The notes: a model not told the origin generated them from the letters alone. A stretch of 64,000 bases of DNA from Hoylesella loescheii DSM 19665 = JCM 12249 = ATCC 15930 (GCF_000378085.1 NZ_KB899213.1:62001-126000); one strand, 5' to 3'. Shown: positions 25,540 to 35,324, counted from the stretch's first letter. Numbers and translations are program-made.

Positions 25540-28500
25540 TTAGAACGCGCTTCTAATTGCCTTGCTCCATCGTCCGTTGGTCCACGTTACGCGCACCACC
25601 AGCACACCTTGGGGCAAGTTTGCCACTTGCAAACTATCGGCATTTGCGGGTAGGGCGTGGCGCGACAGCAATATGCCACTCGTCGAGAACACCTCTACCA
25701 CAGCGCCTTGGGGCACGTCTGCGAGTTTCAGCACACCGTTTTCTACACTCAACTTAATATCATCGGCCGAAGCAGAAGGCGTGGTTATGCCCGTAGGAGG
25801 CGACTGCCAAGCGTGTTCGTAAGCGCCAATGAGCGGCGTAGAGATGTTTCGGGCCTTACCAAGAATATCCGTTGACACCATCCCGGCTCGTTTACCGTGG
25901 CGCAATCCTTTTTCAGACATAGGTTGCAACAACACGTCTGAGGCAAACTCCACCTTATTATTATAGGCATATTGTTCGCCCGACAAGGCCATCCATGCCG
26001 CCAATGTGGTAACGGGTGTTTTTACATCGGCCAGCGCGTTGCCATTGGTGTAAAGGTTGTTGTGGTCTAGTTGCAGGGTGGCAAGGTTTTCTTTGCGTAG
26101 GCATTGGTAAACGGGGCCCTTACCATTGTTCTGCAACACGTTGTTGGTAAGTTGCACGCCCTCGCCCATTGCACCAAGGATAGACACCGTAACGTCTTTC
26201 TCGTTACCCTCCATACACAGGGTGTTGTGGGCGATAAGCAAGGCCGACGAGCCACCTTTGAGGGTTAGCAGCTTCGAAGCAAATTTCCTTTTGGCGTTGT
26301 CGGCATGCTTAACCCATACCGCGTTATTGGCGATGGTTGCCAATGAAGCAAGCGTACCCGACATGTTGCGCACATAAATGGCCGTGCAATACTCTTTCGT
26401 GGCCAGTCGTATGCGGTTACGCATAACCTGAACACTACCAGATGCGTCGATGTCGATGCCGTTAAAGTCGTTGTGAGTTGATGTTTCGTTCTCTATAATG
26501 TTGTCTTCCACCTGCGCACCAATCTCTCGAGCCACGTAAATAGCTTTCGCACCTTGGTTGCGTAGCACGTTACCTACGACTTGTCCGCCCATCTCTGCGA
26601 GAAGCGACACAAAGCCCGTGCCGCCTAAACGCACGCCCGTATAACCGCCTTCGAGCAGCGAACGCTTAAGCGTAAAGTAGTCGTTGTTGGCGTTGGCTAC
26701 GTTTTTGGAGTACATGTTCACCAATGTAACCTTCTGTTGAATGTTCGTTGATTGGGGCGCATGTATGTAACAGTTGTCTACGGTTACGTTTCGGCTTTGG
26801 TTACGCAGGTGTACCACGCCCGGATAAGTGGGGTCTTCGGTACTTATTTCCAGCGCTTCGAGCGTGGTATAGTCGGCTCCGTCGATGGTTACAACGCCGT
26901 AATCGTTGGACATTTGGTCGGGGTCGTAGCCGCCTTTGCTGAAATGGTCGTGATAGATATGCACGTCGCCACGCTTTCCCGATGCAGCTCGTAGGGTTAG
27001 CGTGTTGGTGTGAGACATGCCGGGAACTTGTGGGATGTTCACCCTTTCGTTGTATTTCCCACTTTCGATGCTTATCGTAACGGGGCCATCCATACCTGCT
27101 TTCAAGGCATCTACTGCCCCTTGTATGGTGGTGTAGGTGGCATTTGCACCCACGTTAATCGTTCCGCTAATGCCTTGAGCAACGCTTGTGCTGGCCGTTT
27201 CGGTGGTTTGGGGCAGCACGGTGGTATTATCGGCGGTTATGTCGACAAGCGAAACGCTCACCGTTTCGCCCACTTTGGCCGTGGTAGGCACGTCCGTTGT
27301 CAGCCAGAAATGGTATTCGCCCGCCTTGTTAATGGTGTAACCGATTGGGAATAGTCCTTCGTTTGAGTTGCTGCTACCTACACGAGAGTTGGTGGCAAAT
27401 GTGGTATTGAGGTCTGTGGCGTATATTTCAGCACGGTCGACGGCTGCCGTTCCTTGCCATGGAGCACGAATCTGTGTGAGCTCCAGTTCGCCTTTTTCGC
27501 CCGAAACGCTTACCACTACGTGCAGCAGGGGTATGTGGGTTTGTCCCTTGAACACGTTCTTGGGGGCAACCGACATGACTTTCACCGCGCTAATGGCGAG
27601 AGGTTGGGGCTTGATGGCCGACATCTCGAGGGCGAAACCTTCGGAGCCTACGTACTTACCCGTGGTGTAACGCAGGGTGATGGCTCCGTCGGGAGAGGTG
27701 GAAAGCAGTTTGTCGAACCTGTCGTTACGGCTAAAAGACAAGTCGGGCTTGGTCTTCTTCTCCGTTCCGAAATACACTTCCAGCTTGTCGGTAGCGGCTA
27801 ACCCCCATACGGTGGGTTTGATGGCGATGACCGTTCCTGGAGTTTTGGGCACGAAAGTAATCTGTCCGTCGAAGCCCTTACTTTCGTTCTTGTCTTTTCC
27901 GCCATCGTCGTAGAGGGTGAACGTGGTATTCTCGTCCAGCTCAATACGTCCGTTATCGCCCTTGGTCAGTGAGCGTTCGTATTCCACGCGACGTTCTCCT
28001 GCGGGGTCGCCTTGCTGCACGGCGGTTTCGCCCAGCGATGTTTTAACATGGATGAGGGCTGCATCGAGTGTCTTTCCTGCCTGTGCATTGTTGGCCACAT
28101 CGGCGCAAAGCAGCAGCCAGTTATCGCCTTCGGCCAGACTGAGGGGTTGCGAAAGGGCGATGGCTTGTTGTTGACTAAGGGCTGCCTGATCAATGGCTGC
28201 CAGCGGATTACCGCTAGGAGCGGCCTCGGGCGTGGCATTGGGTTGCTTAAATAGCTGCAAGGCAGTTATTGCGGGCAGCGAGTTTTTGAGGTCTAGTTGC
28301 AGGTTTTGCAACGTGATGGGCTGCAAATTGCCCTCGGTACGCAGGTTAACCAGCAGCAGCGACTGACGTTTAGCACCTGGCGCAACACCTTCTGTGGAGG
28401 CTTGACGCACATCTACGCCTGCCAACGACATAGCTTTGGGGCGATATTCGCTCACTCGGGCGGAGAAGCCTTTGGCTGTATGATGGCTATCATTTGGGTT

Positions 28501-29760
28501 GAACATGATGGTTAGTGCACCGTCGGCCGATTGCGAACGTAGCGTTTGGCCAGGTCCGCGTTGTTTATCGGCAGGCGAAGTTAGTTCCCATAGTATGCGC
28601 CCCTTGGTGCCTATGCCTTCATATACAATGAATTTTGCACGCACGCCTATGTCTGTTCGGGACGAATACATGATGTCGAACTTGGTAAAATCTATCTGGA
28701 TGACGTGCCCCTCGTGAGCAGGCGTGAAGGTGGTGATACGGTTTTTGTCTCCGCCTTCGTAGTTATCGTTATATGTATTCTTTTTCGACATGAACGTGAG
28801 TTCGCCGTTCACGCGCTTTTGTCTTGTTCCTTCGAGGGCGAAAATTGTGTTTTCGACCATTCGTTCGCCTGTTAGCTGAGACGTAGAGAGCGTGTGCTCG
28901 CCATCAGAAAGTACTAGACGAGCGAGCGAAACAGAAATCGTGTTGCCGTTTTGGGCATCGTCGGCCACGTCGCAACCCAGCCAAAAGAAGTTGTCGTCTG
29001 AACGAAGCGCAGGCGTTGAGGCTACATCAAGCACGGCTTCGCCATTCACTAGCTTGGCCTCGGCTATGCGATGAGCGGTAGATAGGTCGGTGCCCGACGT
29101 GCTTTGGTATAGCTGAATGCCAGTGATTGGTCCGCTTGCCTTAACCGTTAGGCTGTTAAGGGTGAGCGCAGGCTCGGTTTCTTGCGTGCGAACGTTAAAT
29201 GCCAAGAGCGGTTGTGCCTTGTCGCCAGCAACCAGCGGGGCATCTTGCATGTGCGAAATGGTTACATCGCGGAAACGCATAGGTTGTGGAGTGAAGAGGC
29301 TCACCACAGCTTTAAATCCATTGGAGGTAAAACTCGCGGTGCTACCAAACACCACGGTGAGTGCGCCTTGTGGGTTAGTGGCCTTCACGATGCGGGTAGA
29401 ACCCTTGTGTAAGGTGGCCAAAAGGCGGTCGGCCTTTGCCTCCGTGCCATCGTAAACATGGATAAACTGCCTGTAAAGAGTGCCTTCGAAGATGTCTACC
29501 AGCTTGAAATCTACCTGCACCTTCTTGCCCGCCACTTGGGGAATAAAGGTCACACTGCTTGTCTTTCCATCCTTAAACTCGGACGAAGTCTTACCATCGG
29601 GTCCGCCATCGTCGTAAAAGTCGATGGGCGTTTCATCCACATTAATGGTTTTGGGCATAAGTTCCATGCGCACTTCCTTATTTTGTGCCGTTGCCAACAA
29701 GGGCGACAGCGCACAGACGAACAGAGCGCACAGAAGCACGAAAAGTCGATATTGCTTCAT
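25540..29760 (-). CDS. Giant secreted CUB-like / beta-helix protein with sorting-tail-like C-terminus, behind a cobalamin riboswitch
   Basis: A 1406-residue exported protein. After the signal peptide (MKQYRLFVLLCALFVCALSP, then LLATAQ) come three repeats of a CUB-like domain. They begin near residues 35, 315 and 605; the first and third share FYDDGG or LYDDGG and TFIPQ or TFVPK motifs. Each is followed by a beta-sandwich of the kind seen at the N-terminus of Bacteroidota sialidases (PLLAFNVRTQ, SLLLVNLRTE, PLLHVVVSVS). From about 870 to 1290 there is a right-handed beta-helix (YTTIQGAVDALKAGMDG; many N-rich turns). The last 70 residues (NGVLKLADVPQGAVVEVFST to KAIRSAF) resemble a type IX secretion tail. 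An alternative ATG at 29784 follows AAAAGG. No catalytic motif is evident. Its riboswitch links it to cobalamin. Confidence 0.75.
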   Translation of the reverse strand: MKQYRLFVLLCALFVCALSPLLATAQNKEVRMELMPKTINVDETPIDFYDDGGPDGKTSSEFKDGKTSSVTFIPQVAGKKVQVDFKLVDIFEGTLYRQFIHVYDGTEAKADRLLATLHKGSTRIVKATNPQGALTVVFGSTASFTSNGFKAVVSLFTPQPMRFRDVTISHMQDAPLVAGDKAQPLLAFNVRTQETEPALTLNSLTVKASGPITGIQLYQSTSGTDLSTAHRIAEAKLVNGEAVLDVASTPALRSDDNFFWLGCDVADDAQNGNTISVSLARLVLSDGEHTLSTSQLTGERMVENTIFALEGTRQKRVNGELTFMSKKNTYNDNYEGGDKNRITTFTPAHEGHVIQIDFTKFDIMYSSRTDIGVRAKFIVYEGIGTKGRILWELTSPADKQRGPGQTLRSQSADGALTIMFNPNDSHHTAKGFSARVSEYRPKAMSLAGVDVRQASTEGVAPGAKRQSLLLVNLRTEGNLQPITLQNLQLDLKNSLPAITALQLFKQPNATPEAAPSGNPLAAIDQAALSQQQAIALSQPLSLAEGDNWLLLCADVANNAQAGKTLDAALIHVKTSLGETAVQQGDPAGERRVEYERSLTKGDNGRIELDENTTFTLYDDGGKDKNESKGFDGQITFVPKTPGTVIAIKPTVWGLAATDKLEVYFGTEKKTKPDLSFSRNDRFDKLLSTSPDGAITLRYTTGKYVGSEGFALEMSAIKPQPLAISAVKVMSVAPKNVFKGQTHIPLLHVVVSVSGEKGELELTQIRAPWQGTAAVDRAEIYATDLNTTFATNSRVGSSNSNEGLFPIGYTINKAGEYHFWLTTDVPTTAKVGETVSVSLVDITADNTTVLPQTTETASTSVAQGISGTINVGANATYTTIQGAVDALKAGMDGPVTISIESGKYNERVNIPQVPGMSHTNTLTLRAASGKRGDVHIYHDHFSKGGYDPDQMSNDYGVVTIDGADYTTLEALEISTEDPTYPGVVHLRNQSRNVTVDNCYIHAPQSTNIQQKVTLVNMYSKNVANANNDYFTLKRSLLEGGYTGVRLGGTGFVSLLAEMGGQVVGNVLRNQGAKAIYVAREIGAQVEDNIIENETSTHNDFNGIDIDASGSVQVMRNRIRLATKEYCTAIYVRNMSGTLASLATIANNAVWVKHADNAKRKFASKLLTLKGGSSALLIAHNTLCMEGNEKDVTVSILGAMGEGVQLTNNVLQNNGKGPVYQCLRKENLATLQLDHNNLYTNGNALADVKTPVTTLAAWMALSGEQYAYNNKVEFASDVLLQPMSEKGLRHGKRAGMVSTDILGKARNISTPLIGAYEHAWQSPPTGITTPSASADDIKLSVENGVLKLADVPQGAVVEVFSTSGILLSRHALPANADSLQVANLPQGVLVVRVTWTNGRWSKAIRSAF

Positions 29761-29950
29761 ATTTATTGGGGTATTGATTTTCATTATCCTTTTGGTTACG
29801 GTGCACGCATCAGAAAAGCACGGCGCGCTTTGGCTTCTTTTAGGGCGAAAACGCATGGCTTAGCGAAACGGACATTGGGTAACACACGCTGCGATAAGCG
29901 TGCCGAGCGCGTTAGACCTAACCCAAGAGGCCGCGGAAACGCAAACAACG

Positions 29951-30106
29951 GCAGGTATTCTGACTTGTTGCCAGGCAGTAAACGTCTTCCCAAACGCAGG
30001 TTCAGTGACAAGTGTTTACGCCGCCAAGGGCAACTCACAGCAGCCGGACTGTACGGGTTTTTCACCCGTTTCCCTTTTAAACGCCATGCGGGGCGTACCT
30101 GTTGCT
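29951..30106 (-). ncRNA. Cobalamin riboswitch
   Basis: Read on the minus strand in order: CAGCAACAGGTACGCC, AAAAGGGAAACGGGTGAAAA, ACAGTCCGGCTGCTGTGAG, then GTCACTG, TGGGAAGACG and finally AAGTCAGAATACCTGCC. These are the conserved boxes of the AdoCbl/cobalamin riboswitch core in the right order and spacing. The 3' edge is about 190 nt before the giant secreted-protein start. A hairpin (CACGCTTATCGCAGCGTG) in the intervening leader could be part of the expression platform. No B12 transport or synthesis gene lies directly downstream. Confidence 0.92.
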
Positions 30107-30110
30107 GATG

Positions 30111-30118
30111 CAAAGATA
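30111..30118 (-). promoter_or_regulatory. -7 box driving the riboswitch transcript
   Basis: Minus-strand TATCTTTG matches TAnnTTTG and lies just upstream of the first riboswitch bases, as expected for the promoter of this leader RNA. Confidence 0.6.
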
Positions 30119-30311
30119 CGAAAAATATATGGAGATAAAGGGTAAACAGGTCGGATTAGGCAGGGAGAATTGACGGCGCAAGCATATCAAAACAGATTTG
30201 TAAGATTAAATTAACCATGTGATTAGGGTGGCAAGACCAGCCAATCCAAGCAACTCTTACAGCCTCTACGCCCACCACTCACCTTTCAATTGCCCATTTC
30301 GCGCACTATAC

Positions 30312-30341
30312 TTTGCCTTGTAACAAAAACTCATACATTTG
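30312..30341 (+). promoter_or_regulatory. Promoter of the PfkB kinase gene
   Basis: TTTG (30312-30315), 18-bp spacer, TACATTTG (30334-30341). It fits the Bacteroidota consensus with a spacer one base short and leaves a leader of about 70 nt before the ATG at 30421. Confidence 0.5.
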
Positions 30342-30420
30342 TTTTGCCATCTGATTAAAATTTCGGATATTTGCATATTGTTTAAATATCAACCCGACAA
30401 AGAACATTCATCGAGCACAT

Positions 30421-31341
30421 ATGCGTAAAGTAATCGGAGTAGGCGAAACGGTGTTAGACATCGTTTTCAAACACGAACAACCCATCGGAGCTTTGCCCGG
30501 AGGGTCGGTTTTTAACACTATCGTATCGCTGGGACGCGTGGGAGCCGACGCCACATTTATCTCGGCTGTTGGAAACGACCGCGTAGGAGCCAACGTTATC
30601 AGCTTTCTTGAAGACAGTGGAGTGCATGCCGATTACGTAACGAAGTATGTTGAGGGACAAACGCCCATATCGTTGGCGTTCCTGAACGAGCAAAACGATG
30701 CCGAATACTTGTTCTATCGCGATAACAAACAACATAATCCCGAATTTGCTTACCCTGATGTGCAGGCCGACGACATCGTCGTTTTCGGTTCGTATTACGC
30801 CGTTAGTCCAGCAACGCGCCCACAAGTGGTGTCGTTCTTAGAGTATGCGCACAACCGCGGAGCCATCATCTACTACGATGTGAACTTTCGTTCGGGGCAT
30901 CGCAACGACGTGATGCGCATAACGCCCAACCTGCTTGAGAACTACGAATACGCCGATGTGGTGCGCGGAAGTAGGGAAGATTTCGAGGTGCTTTACAAAC
31001 TATCCGACCCCGCCAAGGTGTACACCGCCGAGGTGTCGTTCTATTGCAAGCGGTTTGTTTACACCGATGGAGACAATCCCGTTCAGCTTCGTGCCGATGG
31101 TGGGTTCTGCGAGAGCTATGCCATAAGCCCTGCGCAGCCCGTTAGCACCATTGGTGCGGGCGACAATTTCAACGCTGGATTTATCTTCGGCATGCTGCAA
31201 TTGGGCATCACGAGACAACGTCTTATCGACGGATTGAGCAAAGAGCAATGGGACAAGATAATGAGCTATGCCCTCGCTTTCTCGGCCGAGAGTTGCAAGG
31301 GAACGGATAACTACGTGCCGAAGGGTTGGAAACCGGAATAG
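30421..31341 (+). CDS. PfkB family carbohydrate kinase (fructokinase-like)
   Basis: A 306-residue ribokinase-fold sugar kinase. N-terminal VIGVGETVLDIVF and PGGSVFNTIVSLGRVGADATFISAVGNDRVG form the PfkB signature 1 region. STIGAGDNFNAGFIFG (catalytic base Asp248) is signature 2, with Ser in place of the usual Asp at its first position. It phosphorylates a sugar or related alcohol with ATP in the cytoplasm; fructose is a common substrate in this group but is not proven here. It is transcribed alone from its own promoter, followed by a degenerate dispersed hairpin and a flavodiiron protein gene 239 bp downstream. Confidence 0.85.
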   Translation: MRKVIGVGETVLDIVFKHEQPIGALPGGSVFNTIVSLGRVGADATFISAVGNDRVGANVISFLEDSGVHADYVTKYVEGQTPISLAFLNEQNDAEYLFYRDNKQHNPEFAYPDVQADDIVVFGSYYAVSPATRPQVVSFLEYAHNRGAIIYYDVNFRSGHRNDVMRITPNLLENYEYADVVRGSREDFEVLYKLSDPAKVYTAEVSFYCKRFVYTDGDNPVQLRADGGFCESYAISPAQPVSTIGAGDNFNAGFIFGMLQLGITRQRLIDGLSKEQWDKIMSYALAFSAESCKGTDNYVPKGWKPE

Positions 31342-31348
31342 AGAGGCT

Positions 31349-31392
31349 TCACCCACAACCGCTCTCCAAAGGGAGAAAGGAGTGATAAGTGT
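31349..31392. repeat. Degenerate CCCCTCTCC-type hairpin
   Basis: CTTCACCCACAACCGCTCTCC, then AAAGGGAGAAAGGAGTGATAAG: the same flanks as the dispersed hairpin family, with decayed stems. It sits right after the PfkB stop codon. Confidence 0.55.
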
Positions 31393-31580
31393 TGCTACTT
31401 TGTCTCCTAAACCTGTTAGTAAGACAAATGTATAGGCAGCACGATAAGTTAAAAACAAGAAAGCTTGTCCACTCGTCAGGCTGTTAATTTGTTCGCTTGT
31501 CTCCTCTCGTCCACTCGTTAACTGGTCCACTCGCCAACTAAATTCACAAATAAGAACTCACAAACTTACAAACTCACAAT

Positions 31581-32768
31581 ATGATTGAAATAGTAAAAGG
31601 CACCTATTACGTAGGTGTTAACGACCGAAAGAAAGAAAAATTCGAAGGCCTGTGGCCGCTTCCCAACGGCGTTTCGTACAACTCGTACCTCATTGTTGAC
31701 GAAAAAGTATGCCTCATCGACACTGTTGAGGCCGACTTCTTTACGCAGTTTATCGAGAATATTCGCGAAGTGATTGGCGACCGGCCCATCGACTATATCG
31801 TAACAAATCACATGGAACCCGACCATAGCGGTTCGTTCGCGCTGATGCGCCAGTATTATCCCAATGTGCAAGTGGTAGGCAATAAGAAGTCGTTTGACCT
31901 GCTTAAGGGGTTCTATGGCATGTCGGGCTGCGAGCACGAGGTAAAACATGGCGACGAGTTATCGTTAGGTAAGCGCACGTTGAAGTTCTTCCTGACGCCC
32001 ATGGTTCACTGGCCAGAGACGATGATGACGCTCGACACATCCAATAACATGCTGTTTTCGGGCGACGCATTCGGATGTTTCGGTGCGCTTAACGGTGGAT
32101 TGCTCGACAATGAGATAAATTGCGAACCCTTCTGGCTCGAAATGGTGCGCTATTATTCTAACATCGTGGGCAAGTATGGCACGCCCGTGCAGAACGCTCT
32201 CAAAAAGTTGGTTGACGAAAAGATAGACTATATCTGCTCTACACACGGCCCCGTGTGGCACGAACAGCTGCAAAAGGTGGTGGAAATGTACGACCGCATG
32301 AGCAAATACGAAGCCGAAGACGGACTTGTTATCTGCTACGGAACGATGTATGGAAATACCGAACGCATGGCCGAAGTTATCGCCAGGGCCGCCAGTCAGG
32401 CTGGTGTGAAGAACATCGTGGTGTATAACGTGTCGAAAACACACCACTCGTACATCATTCGCGACGTGTTCCGCTATCGCGGACTCATTGTGGGAGCACC
32501 CACTTACAACACAGGCTTGTACCACGAGATGGACGTATTGCTGAGCGAACTTTCTAACCGCGACATCAAGAACCACCTTATCGGTTGGTTCGGAAGCTAC
32601 GGATGGGCCAGCAAAGCCGTGCAAAAGATTGGCGAATGGAACGAAAACGGTTTGCATTTCGAACCTGTTGGCACACCCGTTGAGATGAAACAGGCGCTCT
32701 CGCCCGAAGTGGCTGAGCAGTGTCGCGCACTTGGCAGGGCCATGGCCGAACGTCTTGCACAAGGTTAA
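31581..32768 (+). CDS. FprA-type flavodiiron protein
   Basis: A 395-residue cytoplasmic protein that reduces oxygen (or nitric oxide) to water (or N2O) and so protects anaerobes. The N-terminal metallo-beta-lactamase-like domain has the diiron ligands in NHMEPDHSG (His77, Glu79, Asp81, His82), then a His in PMVHWPE, Asp in FSGDAFG and His in CSTHGPVW. The C-terminal flavodoxin domain (from about residue 250) starts VICYGTMYGNTERMAEVIA, the FMN phosphate loop. There is no rubredoxin fusion, so a separate rubredoxin or other reductase must supply electrons. It is upstream of a symporter gene but 316 bp away, so probably a separate unit. Confidence 0.93.
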   Translation: MIEIVKGTYYVGVNDRKKEKFEGLWPLPNGVSYNSYLIVDEKVCLIDTVEADFFTQFIENIREVIGDRPIDYIVTNHMEPDHSGSFALMRQYYPNVQVVGNKKSFDLLKGFYGMSGCEHEVKHGDELSLGKRTLKFFLTPMVHWPETMMTLDTSNNMLFSGDAFGCFGALNGGLLDNEINCEPFWLEMVRYYSNIVGKYGTPVQNALKKLVDEKIDYICSTHGPVWHEQLQKVVEMYDRMSKYEAEDGLVICYGTMYGNTERMAEVIARAASQAGVKNIVVYNVSKTHHSYIIRDVFRYRGLIVGAPTYNTGLYHEMDVLLSELSNRDIKNHLIGWFGSYGWASKAVQKIGEWNENGLHFEPVGTPVEMKQALSPEVAEQCRALGRAMAERLAQG

Positions 32769-33084
32769 GACAAGATAAGTATGCACCCTGCACTAAACTA
32801 AAAAATCGCCATCACTAATCGATGGCAGGCCAAAGTGGTGCAGAAAGATCAATGCAGGGGGGAAGATGTTTTCAACGTAGCTGATATATGCCGCACATAA
32901 AAAGAGGCGTGAGCCTTTAAGCGGCAGTCGAGCGAGCTACATGAGATGAGGCGCGAGGCTTTATTTGTGGTTGAAAACGCTTCCCCCCTGTTTTTACTTT
33001 CCATACGCGTAGACCCCCTTTTGACATTTGTTACATACGCAGTCTGGCCTATACGACTGCTTATCTTAAAAACAACATTTACCT
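32769..33084. other. 316-bp gap with nested inverted repeats, no gene
   Basis: It holds a hairpin GCCATC-ACTAATC-GATGGC (about 32809-32827) nested inside a weaker pairing of TGCACC/GGTGCA, plausibly the terminator of the flavodiiron gene. The rest is unremarkable; I see no clear -7 box for the symporter. Confidence 0.4.
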
Positions 33085-34263
33085 ATGAAGATTGGATTAC
33101 TTGGGCGCATTCTCATCGCCATTGCCCTCGGCGTTGCATTAGGCCATGTCTTTACGCTGCCATGGGTACGCATTTTCGTTACCTTCAACAGCATTTTCGG
33201 ACAGTTTCTGGGCTTCATCATCCCCCTCATCATTTTGGGATTGGTTACGCCAGCCATTGCCGACATTGGCAAGGGAGCGGGCAAATTGTTGCTGATCACC
33301 GTGGGTATCGCCTATGCCGACACCGTTATCGCGGCCATATTGAGCTATACCACGGGTACAACCTTTTTCCCCTCGCTTATCGGAAATGGTGCGCAGACAC
33401 TCGACCCTGTGGAAAAATCGGCCGAGATATTACCTTATTTCACCGTCAATATCCCTGCCGCGTTAGACGTGATGAGCGCCCTTGTGCTGTCGTTTATCAT
33501 GGGTTTGGGCATTGCCTACGGAGATCATAAGGTGCTCCGCGATGCGACCAACGAGATGAAGGCCATTATCGTGGGGGTTATCGAGCGCGTTATCATCCCC
33601 CTGCTGCCCGTTTATATCTTCGGCATCTTCCTCAATATGACCTTCAGTGGCGATGTAATGCGCATGATGACGGTGTTTGCAAAGATTATTGTAGTTATCT
33701 TCGCGCTTCACATTTTTGTGCTTATCTATCAATATCTCATTGCTGGCGCCATTGTGCGAAGGAATCCCTTCCGTCTCTTGGCTAACATGTTTCCCGCCTA
33801 TCTCACGGCCCTTGGCACCTCTTCGTCGGCTGCCACCATCCCCGTGGCATTGAAACAAACTCGCAAAAACGGCGTATCCGAGGGCGTTGCGGGGTTTGTC
33901 ATCCCGCTTTGTGCCACCGTTCACCTCTCGGGTTCAGCCATGAAGATAACCGCTTGCGCCTTTACCATCGCCCTATTAGAGGGTATGCCCACCGACTTTC
34001 CACTCTTCCTGCACTTCATTATGGTGCTAGCCATCTTCATGGTGGCTGCTCCTGGCGTGCCTGGTGGTGCTGTTATGGCCGCATTAGCTCCCTTGGGCAG
34101 CATTCTAGGCTTTGGTGAGAACGAACAGGCACTGATGATTGCCCTCTACATAGCTATGGATAGCTTTGGCACGGCATGTAACGTAACGGGCGACGGCGCC
34201 ATCGCGCTGGTGGTAGATAAGCTTAACCGCAAGAAAGATGGCGTGAAAGAAGAGGCGGCATAA
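33085..34263 (+). CDS. Dicarboxylate/amino acid:cation symporter (DAACS)
   Basis: A 392-residue inner-membrane transporter of the glutamate/aspartate/C4-dicarboxylate:Na+ or H+ symporter family. About eight hydrophobic helices are visible, with the family hallmark Ser-rich loop LGTSSSAATIPVAL, then GFVIPLCATVHLSGSA and the C-terminal GTACNVTGDGAIALVV, which together hold the substrate and cation sites. FGQFLGFIIPLIILGLVTPAI is the early conserved helix. Substrate (glutamate, aspartate, serine/threonine or dicarboxylate) cannot be fixed by eye. It ends 57 bp before a textbook intrinsic terminator. Confidence 0.9.
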   Translation: MKIGLLGRILIAIALGVALGHVFTLPWVRIFVTFNSIFGQFLGFIIPLIILGLVTPAIADIGKGAGKLLLITVGIAYADTVIAAILSYTTGTTFFPSLIGNGAQTLDPVEKSAEILPYFTVNIPAALDVMSALVLSFIMGLGIAYGDHKVLRDATNEMKAIIVGVIERVIIPLLPVYIFGIFLNMTFSGDVMRMMTVFAKIIVVIFALHIFVLIYQYLIAGAIVRRNPFRLLANMFPAYLTALGTSSSAATIPVALKQTRKNGVSEGVAGFVIPLCATVHLSGSAMKITACAFTIALLEGMPTDFPLFLHFIMVLAIFMVAAPGVPGGAVMAALAPLGSILGFGENEQALMIALYIAMDSFGTACNVTGDGAIALVVDKLNRKKDGVKEEAA

Positions 34264-34320
34264 AGGCATAATAAGTCTGTTGCATCGACAATCAGCCTTG
34301 CGGTTGACCGATAAAAAGAC

Positions 34321-34374
34321 GGCATTGCATCAACAAACCTGCGCGGTTGTTGGTGCAATGCCTTTTATTTTTTG
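34321..34374 (+). terminator. Intrinsic terminator of the symporter gene
   Basis: A 16-bp stem (GGCATTGCATCAACAA / TTGTTGGTGCAATGCC, one wobble pair) with a 10-nt loop followed by TTTTATTTTTTG. Confidence 0.9.
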
Positions 34375-34449
34375 ATTGTTTTCAAACCCGTTGTTTGAAA
34401 AATAGGTGGTTTTTACACGACTATCTCGGTCTGTATCAATCATATTCCG

Positions 34450-34733
34450 TACCTAATAATGATGTGTTTACGCGCGCGTTGCACGCTTTTGTCTCGCTCC
34501 AAATGCTGAATTGAAGGTTCGTCAATCAACTTGGGAATCCTTAAAGTTCTCTGTTCGTCTTCTCATAAATACGTTTCGCTTTTTCCATAGATCAATTCTT
34601 CCACTCAATTAATACAAATCTTGGTGAGTTCCAGCTAAGTTGGAAGGCTGTTCCATGTCACTTGGAATGGTGTTCCAGCTAAGATGGAAGAGGGTTCCAA
34701 CTTAGCTGGAATACGATTACAACATAGCTTTAA
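34450..34733. repeat. Diverged copy of the 288-bp repeat with five-palindrome element, copy D
   Basis: The palindrome part is 34629-34733 with units starting at 34629, 34651, 34673, 34695 and 34717. Four fit TTCCA-N7-TGGAA exactly (for example TTCCAGCTAAGTTGGAA) and the last is TTACAACATAGCTTTAA. The left part keeps recognisable blocks of copies C and F (ACGCGCG, CAACTTGGGAATCCTTAAAG, TTCTTCCACTCAATTAATAC). It lies between convergent genes. Confidence 0.8.
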
Positions 34734-34862
34734 CCCGACGGGTGTTGTGAAAGTCGTGTTTTAGAGTTTAGCGATGGCATTGCGTTTTCTTGTTAATGGG
34801 GAAAATGGAAGTTATAAAGTAGTCCTGTTCGAGATGATAATAAACCCGTAATTGGTTATGTA

Positions 34863-35140
34863 TATGTAGGCGTTGTTGTGCCAGCCACCGCGTAGTGAAA
34901 ATGTGCGAGTTGGGATAAGGCATCGTATAATCCAAACAAAACCATACAAACTAATCAATGGGAAACAGACCAAGACCTACGGCCTTGTGGAGTTAAATGC
35001 ACCACTTAGACAGGGTTGGTCGCTCTCGCTCCCAACCCTGCCCTACCAAAAGGCCAACCGCTACGCGGTAGTTGGCGAAACGCCACTAGCACATACACAA
35101 ACCGTTATAAGCCGGCCGCTATCCCAAACCCACATATAGT
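34863..35140. repeat. Dispersed repeat with ACCGCTACGCGGTAGTTGG core
   Basis: It contains AGACCAAGACCTACGGCCTT, GACAGGGTTGG with its complement CCAACCCTG across a short loop, and CCAACCGCTACGCGGTAGTT, itself a near-perfect palindrome. The same blocks occur in the large element at 47.4-47.9 kb. The 88-codon frame over it shows no protein character. Confidence 0.7.
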
Positions 35141-35253
35141 AGGTGTTTCAGCCCGATCTCGCTTGCAATATATGGCTTTGGGATAACAAGCAATATATGG
35201 CGCTTAATCTTGAACTTGCATGCTAAAACTAAAAAACTAAACGCGTATATACA

Positions 35254-35289
35254 AGTGGGGCTGGCCAGATAATTCTGACCAGCCCCACT
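35254..35289 (-). terminator. Hairpin terminator of the GH2 gene
   Basis: An 11-bp stem (AGTGGGGCTGG / CCAGCCCCACT) with further pairing inside, 36 bp past the GH2 stop on the minus strand. It is followed in that direction by a T-rich tract (TTGTATATACG, then GTTTAGTTTTTTAG). Confidence 0.75.
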
Positions 35290-35324
35290 GAAAAAGATAA
35301 ACCGAGGCGCTGAGGCCTAGTGTT

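Noticed and set aside
32946..33530. 194-codon plus-strand ORF
   Set aside because: It overlaps the symporter gene in another frame and has no family features; the symporter has clear motifs and a terminator.
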